Below, in pieces: positions 12,386-20,760 of a DNA stretch of 64,000 nt. Position 1 is the first letter of the stretch. The number at the start of each line of letters is the position of its first letter. The stretch is taken from assembly GCF_003997495.1 (NCBI RefSeq), contig NZ_RZRU01000004.1, positions 186,001 to 250,000 on the forward strand. The letters run 5' to 3'. The notes beneath the pieces are model-generated. The model had not been told where the DNA came from and did not search any database. It saw nothing but the letters and a program-made list of their open reading frames with translations. Made by a program: the position numbers and the translations under genes. Origin of the DNA: Mesorhizobium sp. M7A.F.Ca.US.008.03.1.1 (GTDB taxonomy: Bacteria; Pseudomonadota; Alphaproteobacteria; Rhizobiales; Rhizobiaceae).

Positions 12386-12714
12386 TCATAATGTAACCTG
12401 TGGTTGCTTAAGAACGCATTAAGACATTCCGGCAAACTGGCGCGGCTCCGATTCGCGATGAAAAAAAGGATCGAGGTGAAGAAACCACGTCAAGCTTTTG
12501 GGTTCGGCTGGTGTTTCAGCGGCCACGCCATAGCTTTCGTCCGCCTTACTTTGGGTGACCCACAGAGTCTGTTGAAATAAAAATTCTCCGCGTTAGTGTC
12601 TGGGCACGAGCCGCAGGACGGGAACCAGCGGCGCGCTCAAAGGGGTCAGATATCGGCTCCGGGGCGTCAACACTTAAAAGGCGCGCCGACGGCAGCGCCG
12701 ACAGGGAGAACTTC
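12386..12714. other. Intergenic region between divergent tadE-like and oppA genes
   Basis: About 330 bp with no credible ORF. It must hold the promoters for both divergent units. A CTTAA...TTAAG dyad sits near 12409-12425 and a GGGAGAA ribosome site precedes the oppA ATG. I see no clear -35/-10 pair. Confidence 0.6.
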
Positions 12715-14307
12715 ATGCTGAAAAACATGCTGAAGGCGACGGTGTTCGCCACGACGATGGCTTTGGCGGCCGGCACGTTCTACACACCGGCTTTCGCCGA
12801 GACCGTCTACAACAGAGGCAGCGCCGCCGAAGCGGAGACAGTCGATCCTCACAAGACCTCGACCGTTTACGAAGCCGATGTCATACGCGACCTGTTCCAG
12901 GGCCTGGTCATGCATGACCAGAAAACGAACCTCATTCCGGGCGCGGCCGAAAGCTGGACGGTGTCCGACGACGGCACTGTCTACACCTTCAAGCTGCGCA
13001 AGGACGGTCTCTGGTCGGATGGCAGCCCGGTGACGGCGGATGACTTCGTCTATTCGTTCCGTCGGCTGGAAGATCCGGCCACCGCTGCCGAATACGCTTC
13101 GATGCTCTATCCCGTGAAGAACGCCGAGGAAGTCAACACCAAGAAAGGCAAGCCCGAGGATATGGGCGTCAAGGCAATCGACGCCAACACCCTGGAAGTG
13201 ACGCTGAAGGCGCCGACGCCTTACTTCCTGGAGATGTTGACCCACCAGGCCACCTATCCGGTCAACAAGGCCTCGATCGAAAAGCTCGGCGCCGACTGGA
13301 TCAAGGCGGGCAATCTCGTTTCGAACGGCGCCTACACACTGGCCGAGTGGATTCCCAACGACCACATGAAGCTGGTCAAGAATCCGAAATTCTGGGACGC
13401 CGCGACCGTCAAGATGGACGTCGTCAACTATATCCCGACCGAAGACCGTTCATCGGCGATGAAGCGCTTCGAAGCCGGCGAACTCGACAGCTACGGCGAC
13501 CTGCCGACCGAACAGCTCGCTGACCTCAAGACCAAGTTCGGCGATCAGGTCCGCGTCGGACCGTATCTCGGCACCTATTACTATGCGATCAAGACCGACA
13601 AGGCGCCGTGGGACAATGTCGAGCTGCGCAACGCCATCTCGATGGCGATCGACCGCGACTTTCTCGCCGAGAAAGTCTGGCAGAACTCGATGCTGCCTGG
13701 CTATTCGATGGTGCCTCCGGGCATTGCGGGCTACACGCCGGCAATGGCCAAATATGCCGACATGCCGCAGATCGACCGTGAGGACGCCGCCAAGAAGATC
13801 CTCGAGAAACTCGGCTATACGCCCGAGCATCCGCTGAAGATGGAAATCCGCTACAACACCTCGGAAAACCACAAGAACACCGCGGTTGCCATCCAGGAAC
13901 AGTTGAAGCCGCTTGGCGTCGAGATCACGCTGCTCAACACCGACACCAAAACCCACTACTCCTTCCTCGAGCAGAAGGGCAACTACGACGTGGCGCGTGC
14001 CGCCTGGATCGCCGACTACAAGGATCCCGAGACCTTCCTCGGCATTACCCGCAAAGCCAGCGGAAACAACTATTCGAGCTACGTCAGCCCTGCATATGAA
14101 GCAGCCATGGACAAGGCCGCGGCTGCTGGCGGCAAGCCAGAAGAGCGCATGAAGGACCTCACCGAGGCCGAGCGCATCCTTGTCGATGACGTCGGCAACA
14201 TTCCGCTTCTCTACTACAGCTTCCACGATATCGTTTCCTCGAAGCTGCATGGCTTCGATGACAACGTGATGGACATCCATCCGTCGCGCTTCGTCAGCAA
14301 GGACTAA
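12715..14307 (+). CDS. oppA: Oligopeptide ABC transporter periplasmic binding protein
   Basis: Binds peptides in the periplasm and delivers them to the OppBC channel. Residues 1-28 form a Sec signal peptide (MLKNMLKATVFATTMALAAG, cleavage after AFA). The mature part belongs to the SBP_bac_5 family: the N-terminal RGSAAEAETVDPHKTS segment, SDDGTVYTFKLRKDGLWSDGSPVTADDFVYSF and a C-terminal lobe with ILVDDVGNIPLLYY. 530 residues is normal. No lipobox Cys is present, as expected for a soluble periplasmic protein. First gene of an opp operon; ribosome site GGGAG. Confidence 0.93.
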   Translation: MLKNMLKATVFATTMALAAGTFYTPAFAETVYNRGSAAEAETVDPHKTSTVYEADVIRDLFQGLVMHDQKTNLIPGAAESWTVSDDGTVYTFKLRKDGLWSDGSPVTADDFVYSFRRLEDPATAAEYASMLYPVKNAEEVNTKKGKPEDMGVKAIDANTLEVTLKAPTPYFLEMLTHQATYPVNKASIEKLGADWIKAGNLVSNGAYTLAEWIPNDHMKLVKNPKFWDAATVKMDVVNYIPTEDRSSAMKRFEAGELDSYGDLPTEQLADLKTKFGDQVRVGPYLGTYYYAIKTDKAPWDNVELRNAISMAIDRDFLAEKVWQNSMLPGYSMVPPGIAGYTPAMAKYADMPQIDREDAAKKILEKLGYTPEHPLKMEIRYNTSENHKNTAVAIQEQLKPLGVEITLLNTDTKTHYSFLEQKGNYDVARAAWIADYKDPETFLGITRKASGNNYSSYVSPAYEAAMDKAAAAGGKPEERMKDLTEAERILVDDVGNIPLLYYSFHDIVSSKLHGFDDNVMDIHPSRFVSKD

Positions 14308-14318
14308 CCCTGGCCAAA

Positions 14319-14360
14319 GCCACCGCGCCCTCCAGGCGCGGTGGCGATGGTTTGCCATCG
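14319..14360 (+). promoter_or_regulatory. Tandem intercistronic hairpins after oppA
   Basis: A perfect 11-bp stem GCCACCGCGCC / GGCGCGGTGGC with loop CTCCA (14319-14345) is followed at once by CGATGG-TTTG-CCATCG (14345-14360). There is no T-run, so a classic terminator is unlikely. Such stems between a binding-protein gene and its permease genes are known to stabilise the upstream mRNA or attenuate read-through, giving more binding protein than permease; here that role is inferred. Confidence 0.75.
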
Positions 14361-14470
14361 CACCGGCCCGGGTATCGGAATTCGATTTCGGCAATGTCGG
14401 TGCGAAGATTTGAAAGCTGGAGCGCGGCCGTCCAACTCGAGCGCGCGGCTCTGGATCAAGCGGGGCACCG

Positions 14471-15394
14471 ATGCTGCGATACGTATTACGGCGGCTTCTG
14501 ACCGCCATTCCAACGCTGTTCGTCATCGTGACAATGGCGTTTTTCCTGATGCGCATCGCGCCGGGCGGTCCATTCAACCAGGAGCGGGGGCTTAGTCCCG
14601 AGATCAGGGCCAATCTCGAAGCCCAGTTCGGGCTCAACGATCCGCTCTGGCTGCAATTCGTCCACTATCTCGGCAATCTGTTGCGCGGCAATTTCGGTCC
14701 GAGCTACAACATGCCGGATTTCACCGTCACCGAACTGTTCGCCAAGGGGCTGCCCATTTCGGTTCAGCTCGGCGCCTCGGCGCTCGTCCTGGCGCTGCTG
14801 CTCGGTTCGGTGCTCGGCACCATTGCGGCGCTTAACCAAAACAAGCTTGGCGACTATACGGTGATCGCGCTGGCGACGGCCGGCAGCACCATCCCAACCT
14901 TCGTCATCGCGCCGGTGATCCAGCTCCTGTTCGGGCTGACCTGGAGGCTGCTGCCGATCGGTGGGTGGGGCGATGGCGCTTTCATCAACAAGGTCGGTCC
15001 GGTGCTGACGATCGCTCTGCCGCAGATCGCGATCGTCGCCCGGCTGATGCGTGGCTCGATGATCGAATCCTTGCGGTCCCACCACATCCGCACGGCGCGC
15101 GCGCTCGGCCTGTCCGACTGGTCGGTGGTGGTCAAGCACGCGCTGCGCGGTGCCATCCTGCCGATCGTCTCCTTCACCGGTCCGGCGGCGGCGGCATTGC
15201 TGACCGGCTCGGTCATCGTCGAGACGATCTTCTCCATTCCGGGCGTCGGCCGCTATTTCGTCGATGCCGCGCTCAACCGTGATTACACGCTGGTGATGGG
15301 AACGGTGGTGGTGATCGCCATCTTTACCATTGTCTTCAACCTGATCGTCGACGTCATGTACGCGGTCGTCGATCCGAGGGTGCGCTATGACTGA
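14471..15394 (+). CDS. oppB: Oligopeptide ABC transporter permease (OppB type)
   Basis: Inner-membrane permease of 307 residues. The start MLRYVLRRLLTAIPTLFVIVTMAFFLMR is the standard OppB/DppB first helix. The cytoplasmic coupling loop carries the EAA-like motif (HIRTARALGLSDWSVVVKHALR). A 163-bp gap with two hairpins separates it from oppA, while its stop overlaps the oppC start by 8 bp, so B and C are translationally coupled. Confidence 0.94.
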   Translation: MLRYVLRRLLTAIPTLFVIVTMAFFLMRIAPGGPFNQERGLSPEIRANLEAQFGLNDPLWLQFVHYLGNLLRGNFGPSYNMPDFTVTELFAKGLPISVQLGASALVLALLLGSVLGTIAALNQNKLGDYTVIALATAGSTIPTFVIAPVIQLLFGLTWRLLPIGGWGDGAFINKVGPVLTIALPQIAIVARLMRGSMIESLRSHHIRTARALGLSDWSVVVKHALRGAILPIVSFTGPAAAALLTGSVIVETIFSIPGVGRYFVDAALNRDYTLVMGTVVVIAIFTIVFNLIVDVMYAVVDPRVRYD

Positions 15395-16511
15395 CATCGC
15401 AGCCACAGCCGCCTCCACCGTCATCGGCCGTTCGCTCTGGGGGGATGCCTGGGCGCGGCTCAAGGCCAATCGCGCCGCCATGTTCAGCCTGTATTACCTT
15501 GCCCTGATCGGTGTCATCAGCGTGTTCGGGCCGTGGTTCGTGCCGCATCAATACACCACCATCTATGCCGACTACGTGCGCATGCCGCCAAGCCTGTCAG
15601 CCTATCCGAAGGCCGACATGATCGAGACGGCGCTCACCGAAGCGATCAAGCGCATGCGGGTCGACATCAAGGAATGGCGGCAGGAAGGCAACCAAGTCTT
15701 CGTCACCGTCAAGTCAACCAGGCCGATCGACGACCGCAACATCCGCTATCTCGACCGCTCCGATGCCTTTGACGGCACCAGGATCGAGAGCAAGTCGCCC
15801 GACGGTCTCGAAGTGACGATGAGCGCCTCGATCAAGCAGCAATATTTCCTGTTCGGCACCGACAACACCGGCCGGGACCTGTTGTCGCGCACGCTGATGG
15901 CCGGGCGCATATCGCTGGCCATCGGCCTGCTCGCGGGCGTCGTGGCGGTGGTCATCGGCGTGGTCTACGGGGCCGCTGCCGGTTTTGCCGGAGGCAAGGT
16001 CGACGAGGTGATGATGCGCATCGTCGACGTGCTCTATTCCTTGCCTTTCATCTTCTTCGTCATCATGCTGGTGGTGTTCTTCGGCCGCAACTTCGTGCTG
16101 ATGTTCCTGGCGGTCGGCGCCGTGCTGTGGCTCGACATGGCGCGCATCGTGCGCGGCCAGGCGCTGTCGATCCGCCGCCAGGAATATGTCCAGGCGGCGG
16201 AAGCCATGGGTGTCGGCCAGCGCGGCATCCTGCTGCGCCACGTCATCCCCAACCTGCTCGGCCCGGTGGTCATCTACATGACGCTGCTGGTGCCGCAGGT
16301 CATCATCCTGGAAAGCTTCCTGTCGTTTCTCGGGCTCGGCGTGCAGGAGCCGATGACCAGCTGGGGCGTGCTGATCTCGGTTGGCGCCAAGAACATCGGC
16401 ACCGCCAACTGGCTGCTCCTGTTTCCCGCCTTCTTCCTCGTCTCGACGCTGTTCGCGCTGAACTTCGTCGGCGACGGCCTGCGCGACGCACTGGACCCAA
16501 GAGATCGATAA
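15387..16511 (+). CDS. oppC: Oligopeptide ABC transporter permease (OppC type)
   Basis: Second membrane permease. It is longer than many OppC proteins (374 aa) because about 100 residues lie between the first helix (AMFSLYYLALIGVISVFGPW) and the conserved GTDNTGRDLLSRTLMAGRISL segment; this insert should be periplasmic. The EAA loop (YVQAAEAMGVGQRGILLRH) contacts the ATPase. Overlaps oppB by 8 bp and is followed closely by the fused ATPase gene. Confidence 0.93.
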   Translation: MTDIAATAASTVIGRSLWGDAWARLKANRAAMFSLYYLALIGVISVFGPWFVPHQYTTIYADYVRMPPSLSAYPKADMIETALTEAIKRMRVDIKEWRQEGNQVFVTVKSTRPIDDRNIRYLDRSDAFDGTRIESKSPDGLEVTMSASIKQQYFLFGTDNTGRDLLSRTLMAGRISLAIGLLAGVVAVVIGVVYGAAAGFAGGKVDEVMMRIVDVLYSLPFIFFVIMLVVFFGRNFVLMFLAVGAVLWLDMARIVRGQALSIRRQEYVQAAEAMGVGQRGILLRHVIPNLLGPVVIYMTLLVPQVIILESFLSFLGLGVQEPMTSWGVLISVGAKNIGTANWLLLFPAFFLVSTLFALNFVGDGLRDALDPRDR

Positions 16512-16528
16512 AGATGGGGATCGCTAAG

Positions 16529-18148
16529 ATGGCTGCTTCCGAAACGATCCTCAGCGTCAAGGACCTGCGCGTCCGCTTCCGCACGCTTGACGGCGCCGTC
16601 GAGGCGGTCAAGGGCATCAACATCCACGTCAATGCGGGCGAGACCGTTGCCGTGGTTGGCGAATCCGGATCCGGCAAGAGCCAGACGATGATGGCGGCGA
16701 TGAGCCTGCTGGCATCGAATGGCGAAGCGACAGGCAGTGTCGACTATCGCGGCCGCAACCTTCTGACTCTGAGCAAATCCGAACTCAACAAGGTCCGCGG
16801 CGCCAAGATCAGCATGATCTTCCAGGAGCCGATGACCTCGCTCGATCCGCTCTATTCGATCGGCAACCAGTTGATCGAACCGATCCGACGGCATCGGGGC
16901 CTAAACACCGCAGAGGCGCACGAAGAGGCGCTCAAGCTTTTGCGGCTGGTGCATATTCCAGATCCCGAGCGGCGGATGAAATCCTATCCGCACGAAATGT
17001 CCGGTGGCCAGCGCCAGCGCGTCATGATCGCCATGGCGCTCGCCAACGATCCCGACATTCTCATCGCCGACGAGCCGACGACGGCGCTCGACGTGACCAT
17101 ACAGGCGCAGATCCTGATGCTTCTGGCCGAATTGCAGCGCAAGCTCGGCACGGCGATCGTCTTCATCACCCACGATCTTGGCATCGTCCGCCGCTTTGCC
17201 GATCGGGTCTATGTCATGCGCCAGGGCGAAGTTGTCGAGGAGGGCGAGGCCGAAGCCATCTTCGTCAACCCACAGCATGCCTACACGAAAATGCTGCTGG
17301 CGGCCGAGCCGACCGGCAGCAAGGCGCCGCCGCCCGCCAATGCTCCAGTGTTGCTCGAAGGCAGGAATGTCGAAGTGACGTTCAGGATCGGCGGCGGGTT
17401 TCTTGCTGGTGAACCGCTGATGCTGCGTGCCGTCGATCACATTTCCATCCGGCTGCAGCGCAACCAGACCATCGGCATCGTTGGTGAATCCGGCTCGGGC
17501 AAGTCGACCCTCGGCCGCGCCTTGCTGCGGCTGTTGCCGAGCGACGGGCTCATCCGTTTCGGCGATCGCGACATTTCCCAAGCCGACCGGCAGGCGATGC
17601 GGCCGCTGCGGCGCCAGATGCAGCTCGTCTTCCAGGACCCGTTCGGCTCGCTGTCGCCGCGCATGACCGTCGGCCAGGTCATCACCGAAGGACTTCTGGT
17701 GCATGAGCCTGATCTTTCGGGCAAGCAGCGTGATCAACGCGCGGTCGAGGCCTTGCGCGAGGTCGGCCTCGACCCCAACGCGCGCAATCGCTACCCGCAC
17801 GAATTCTCCGGCGGCCAGCGGCAGCGCATTGCCATTGCCCGCGCCATGATCCTCAAGCCCAGGCTGGTGGTATTGGATGAGCCGACCTCTGCGCTCGATC
17901 GCTCTGTGCAGAAACAGATCGTCGAACTGCTGCGCAAGCTGCAGGCGGACCACGAACTGTCCTATCTCTTCATCAGCCACGATCTGTCGGTGGTGCGCGC
18001 CATGGCCGACTACATCATCGTCATGAAGCAGGGCAAGATCGTCGAGGAGGGACCGACCGAGGCGATCTTCAGCAATCCGCAGCACGTCTACACACAGACG
18101 CTGATGGCCGCCGCGATCGACGTGACGCGATTTCGCCTGAGCGCCTGA
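16529..18148 (+). CDS. Peptide ABC transporter dual ATPase (OppD-OppF fusion)
   Basis: One polypeptide with two ABC ATPase domains replacing separate OppD and OppF. First domain: Walker [11 protein letters not shown], signature MSGGQRQR, Walker B ILIADEP. Second domain: Walker [12 protein letters not shown], signature FSGGQRQR, Walker [13 protein letters not shown]. The first domain has the OppD-type linker after its H-loop. The ATG at 16529 ([10 protein letters not shown]) has GGGGA upstream; an ATG at 16514 would add five residues. Fused two-domain ATPases are common in alphaproteobacterial peptide importers. Confidence 0.93.
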   Translation: MAASETILSVKDLRVRFRTLDGAVEAVKGINIHVNAGETVAVVGESGSGKSQTMMAAMSLLASNGEATGSVDYRGRNLLTLSKSELNKVRGAKISMIFQEPMTSLDPLYSIGNQLIEPIRRHRGLNTAEAHEEALKLLRLVHIPDPERRMKSYPHEMSGGQRQRVMIAMALANDPDILIADEPTTALDVTIQAQILMLLAELQRKLGTAIVFITHDLGIVRRFADRVYVMRQGEVVEEGEAEAIFVNPQHAYTKMLLAAEPTGSKAPPPANAPVLLEGRNVEVTFRIGGGFLAGEPLMLRAVDHISIRLQRNQTIGIVGESGSGKSTLGRALLRLLPSDGLIRFGDRDISQADRQAMRPLRRQMQLVFQDPFGSLSPRMTVGQVITEGLLVHEPDLSGKQRDQRAVEALREVGLDPNARNRYPHEFSGGQRQRIAIARAMILKPRLVVLDEPTSALDRSVQKQIVELLRKLQADHELSYLFISHDLSVVRAMADYIIVMKQGKIVEEGPTEAIFSNPQHVYTQTLMAAAIDVTRFRLSA

Positions 18149-18181
18149 ACCGGGCTCCGCACCGAGGCATTGGCTGTCCGC

Positions 18182-18526
18182 TCAATTCGCGGACCTCGGG
18201 CACTTGCGCGCTCGCACAGCGGCAATGGCATCCTGTTGCCGCTTAAGCCGGTCAATCCTGGCTGTTTCACGGTTGGCTACCGCCGTCTGCACGCGTGAGC
18301 CGCCGAGCAGCCAGCGTGGAACATTGGTGTTGGCGACCTTGCCGCGCGTGATTGCCGTTTGCGAGATGTCACGGGCGACGTCTCCCATCGCACTGTTGAG
18401 GTCGGTGCACGTCATCGAATCGTATTTCGCTGGATCGACGGTTCTGCCGAGCGATGAACAGCCAGCGACGAGAACCAGCGTCATCACAAGAATCAAGGGC
18501 GGGGCTGTGGTTGAATTCAAATTCAT
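18182..18526 (-). CDS. Small predicted lipoprotein
   Basis: Unrecognised 114-residue protein. From the ATG at 18526 the N-terminus is hydrophobic and ends in a lipobox VAGC with Cys23, so it should be lipidated and membrane-anchored in the periplasm. The mature part has MTCTDLNSAMGDVARDISQTAI and a basic C-terminus with a second Cys. An in-frame ATG 14 codons upstream would give a less canonical signal. It points toward the opp operon end (convergent, 33 bp apart). Function unknown. Confidence 0.65.
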   Translation of the reverse strand: MNLNSTTAPPLILVMTLVLVAGCSSLGRTVDPAKYDSMTCTDLNSAMGDVARDISQTAITRGKVANTNVPRWLLGGSRVQTAVANRETARIDRLKRQQDAIAAVRARKCPRSAN

Positions 18527-18750
18527 GTCGCACTCGGCCCGCCGTTTCACTGACTCCATCAGGTCCATCGACCCTAAAGGCGACGGACCTTTTCGTCAAA
18601 ATATGCGGCCGCGAACGAACCTGCCACTGGGCCGGCCTGTCCGGCCGACGCAGGAACATTCTCAGTCACTCGAATTGCTATCTGCCGAGTGTTGGGCTCA
18701 ATCGCTGGCAAACGGAGAGGACCGGTTCCGGCGACGTCGGGCGGCCTTTC

Positions 18751-19194
18751 CTACGCTGCCTCGGCAACGAACGTCGACGGGGGGCAACCCCCGAGCACCG
18801 TCTGAGCGATGTCGGCGTCATTTTCATCGACGTGCGCCGTCACCAGAACGACCCCTTCGGCAACCTCCTTATCATCCGCCTTTATGGCGGCCATGGCGAA
18901 TGTCCCAAACAGACCGCCGGCAACGCCGCCACAGACCGCGCCAGCCATCGCTGTTGACAATACGCTCGCAGCAACAGGATTGATGCCATAGGCCGCAACG
19001 GCGCTCAGGCAGGCCAACCCGCCGGCGGCAGCGCCAAGTAACGATCCCAAAGCGGAAACCCGAAGAGATCCCGCCTCGTCATTGTAAGGCCCGATGATCG
19101 CGATCTGTACGCGAGGAATTCCGGCCGTCACCAAGTCGCTGGCGACCCGCGCCGCATCGGCGGGGGAATCAAAAAGTCTGCTAATCGTCGGCAT
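18751..19194 (-). CDS. YflT-like general stress membrane protein
   Basis: A 147-residue protein whose N-terminal 35 residues (RLFDSPADAARVASDLVTAGI) resemble the YflT / general-stress-protein-17M fold. The middle is a Gly/Ala-rich double hydrophobic hairpin (SLLGAAAGGLACLSAVAAYG and GAVCGGVAGGLFGTFAMAAI) of glycine-zipper character, so membrane insertion is likely. The 71-aa gene ends 6 bp upstream, which indicates cotranscription. Function in the stress response is inferred from family resemblance and neighbours. Confidence 0.68.
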   Translation of the reverse strand: MPTISRLFDSPADAARVASDLVTAGIPRVQIAIIGPYNDEAGSLRVSALGSLLGAAAGGLACLSAVAAYGINPVAASVLSTAMAGAVCGGVAGGLFGTFAMAAIKADDKEVAEGVVLVTAHVDENDADIAQTVLGGCPPSTFVAEAA

Positions 19195-19200
19195 GGTCGC

Positions 19201-19416
19201 TTAACGTTTCTGGTTGTTCAGGAGCGTGTCGGTGAGGAATGACGCGGCAATCAGGTCGTCAACCTCGATTCGGCCCTCGCCGCCCTCCATGATGGCCGCG
19301 ACCTTCTGGAAGGTCTTCATCTCGTCTTCGGTAATCCGGGCTTCCTGCATCCTGGCCCTGATCTCTGTCATGCGCATGCTCAGGGCATGGGATCTTTTGG
19401 CTTCACGGTTGGACAT
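19201..19416 (-). CDS. 71-aa hypothetical protein
   Basis: Small, charged, soluble protein with predicted amphipathic helices (SHALSMRMTEIRARMQEARI) and an acidic middle. No family recognised. A single ATG start lies 6 bp-coupled to the following YflT-like gene, so the two are probably one transcript. Codon use is like the neighbours, which favours a real gene. Confidence 0.55.
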   Translation of the reverse strand: MSNREAKRSHALSMRMTEIRARMQEARITEDEMKTFQKVAAIMEGGEGRIEVDDLIAASFLTDTLLNNQKR

Positions 19417-19629
19417 GCTGCTGCTCTTAGTTTCACTTGATCACTTTTTCCCGCCACCCGAATTTGGGGCAAGGGCAGACGTTTCCAACCTGGACTTCGG
19501 TCGGGCAGGGGTCGGACCTAAGTCTGGTCGTGAGGCGCAATGATCTTGCCGACGGCGCCGCCAAAGCATGATCGGGATGCGTGCCAAAAGTGGCCCGACT
19601 CCATCAAGAATCGGGCCGGAGATCTGTGG

Positions 19630-19920
19630 TCAGTACCCGTCGTTTTCGATCACCACGGGATGGTGCCGATGGTGATGGCGATGGGTGGAGACGGAACCTG
19701 TCACGACAACGGTATCGCGGTGATGATGCCGGCGCCCATGGTCATAGAACGCCACAGTACCATGGCGGCGGTGGTGCAAGCGCTGGCCGTCTTCGTTGAT
19801 GATCTTGACGCTGCCGTGATGTCGATGATGGGTTCTAACAACCACATCGGCTTCGGCTGCCGAAGCCATAACGGGCAGTCCAATGGAAAGCGCCAACGCG
19901 CACATGATCATTGTTTTCAT
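19630..19920 (-). CDS. Histidine-rich secreted small protein
   Basis: 96 residues: a signal peptide (MKTMIMCALALSIGLPVMASA, cleavage near residue 21) followed by a mature part of about 75 residues that contains all 17 histidines, in clusters such as THHRHH, RRHHHRD and THRHHHRHH. Such His clusters can bind Ni, Zn or Cu, so periplasmic metal buffering is a reasonable guess, but no known family was recognised. An EcfG-type promoter match lies about 40 bp upstream of its start. Confidence 0.68.
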   Translation of the reverse strand: MKTMIMCALALSIGLPVMASAAEADVVVRTHHRHHGSVKIINEDGQRLHHRRHGTVAFYDHGRRHHHRDTVVVTGSVSTHRHHHRHHPVVIENDGY

Positions 19921-19961
19921 TGCAATTTCTCCATGTTCTTAATTAGCCCTTCGTTGGATAA

Positions 19962-19984
19962 CTGCCCTTGATTGCTTTGGTTCC
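19962..19984 (-). promoter_or_regulatory. EcfG/RpoE2-type promoter match for the His-rich gene
   Basis: On the minus strand GGAAC (19984-19980) is followed after exactly 17 bases by GTT (19962-19960), the general-stress sigma factor consensus of Rhizobiales (GGAAC, 16-17 nt, GTT). The start codon is about 40 bp downstream, a suitable distance for a 5' leader. Seen directly; sigma usage is inferred. Confidence 0.6.
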
Positions 19985-20041
19985 GGGCGTCCGGCATCGA
20001 CCCGAATGTTCACGGGTCATCGCTGGATCTCGTCAAACGAC

Positions 20042-20066
20042 GGAACATTAGGCGTGCCTGATGGTT
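20042..20066 (+). promoter_or_regulatory. EcfG/RpoE2-type promoter match for the 24-aa peptide gene
   Basis: GGAAC at 20042-20046, then 17 bases, then GTT at 20064-20066. It is divergent from the equally spaced match at 19960-19984 and lies about 120 bp before the small peptide start. Two matches with identical spacing in one intergenic region make chance less likely. Confidence 0.55.
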
Positions 20067-20183
20067 TTATTTCTCGCAGCCGGGATCACGATTTGGTGTC
20101 TGCTGCGGATCAGTCGGCAAAGGCTGGTCGGCCCGCGTTCTCTGCCAGAGGCGCGGGCTTCCCCAGGCAACAGGAGAGAGATC

Positions 20184-20258
20184 ATGAACAATATCATTTG
20201 GCTCGTTGGAGCTGTGGTCATCGTGATAGCGATCTTGAGCTTTTTTGGCCTCCGCTGA
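20184..20258 (+). CDS. 24-aa single-helix membrane peptide
   Basis: A tiny ORF with an excellent ribosome site (GGAGAGAG, 3 bp before the ATG) encoding 24 residues: a polar MNN start, a continuous hydrophobic helix (IIWLVGAVVIVIAILSFF) and a GLR end with a positive charge. This looks like a real membrane microprotein. The same frame is open from an ATG at 20061, but that longer form has no ribosome site. I recall close relatives in other Rhizobiales, not verified here. Stress control is suggested by the EcfG-like promoter upstream. Confidence 0.7.
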   Translation: MNNIIWLVGAVVIVIAILSFFGLR

Positions 20259-20493
20259 GCGGGACGCGCGTACCAGTCGGGATGTTTCCGGAATCTGTCC
20301 GCACGTACGAAAGCATCAGGCGGCCGGTTGAGGCCGTCTGGTCACTGTCCAGTGCAACACGCATCGCTGTCGACCGGCCACAGAGACACGGCGAATAGGC
20401 GTTCGCTCATCCGACTGGCGGGGGACGCGAGTAATCTCGCTCAAGGAGCAGGTGGAGCGCCGAAGTCGGGATGCGCTAACTCCTTGTTTTTTC

Positions 20494-20570
20494 TGGTCGG
20501 AGTGGCAGGATTTGAACCTGCGACCCCCTCGTCCCGAACGAGGTGCGCTACCAGGCTGCGCTACACTCCG
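20494..20570 (-). tRNA. tRNA-Pro (anticodon CGG)
   Basis: A 77-nt cloverleaf on the minus strand. Acceptor arm CGGAGTG pairs with CACTCCG; encoded 3' ACCA end; T-loop GGTTCAAATCC; anticodon stem CCTCG/CGAGG with loop TTCGGGA, so the anticodon is CGG. Reads the proline codon CCG, frequent in GC-rich genomes. No IS element or integrase is adjacent. Confidence 0.95.
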
Positions 20571-20686
20571 TGACCAGACCGCGGGCTTATAGCCGCCACA
20601 CTTCGTTCCTGCAAGCGGCATGGCAGCACTTCTGTCGCATTTCGTCGAGCATAGTCCGAAAGGCTCGGATTCCCTCACGGGATAAA

Positions 20687-20717
20687 CGTGGCTTAAAGCC
20701 TTCTGTGCTAAGCCGCG
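20687..20717 (+). promoter_or_regulatory. Leader hairpin upstream of the phosphohexomutase
   Basis: CGTGGCTTA (20687-20695) pairs with TAAGCCGCG (20709-20717): nine base pairs including one G-U, 13-nt loop, 44 bp before the proposed TTG start. No T-run follows. Could be a leader structure; function unknown. Confidence 0.35.
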
Positions 20718-20760
20718 CCCTCGACAACTCGTAATTTCCGCCATTCGGAGTTTTCCAGTC

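Noticed and set aside
12621-12660. GGAAC motif upstream of oppA as an EcfG promoter
   Set aside because: The base triplet at the -10 distance is not GTT, so it does not fit the consensus.
20061-20183. Longer N-terminal extension of the 24-aa peptide (65 residues)
   Set aside because: No ribosome site at 20061, and the strong GGAGAGAG site belongs to the internal ATG.
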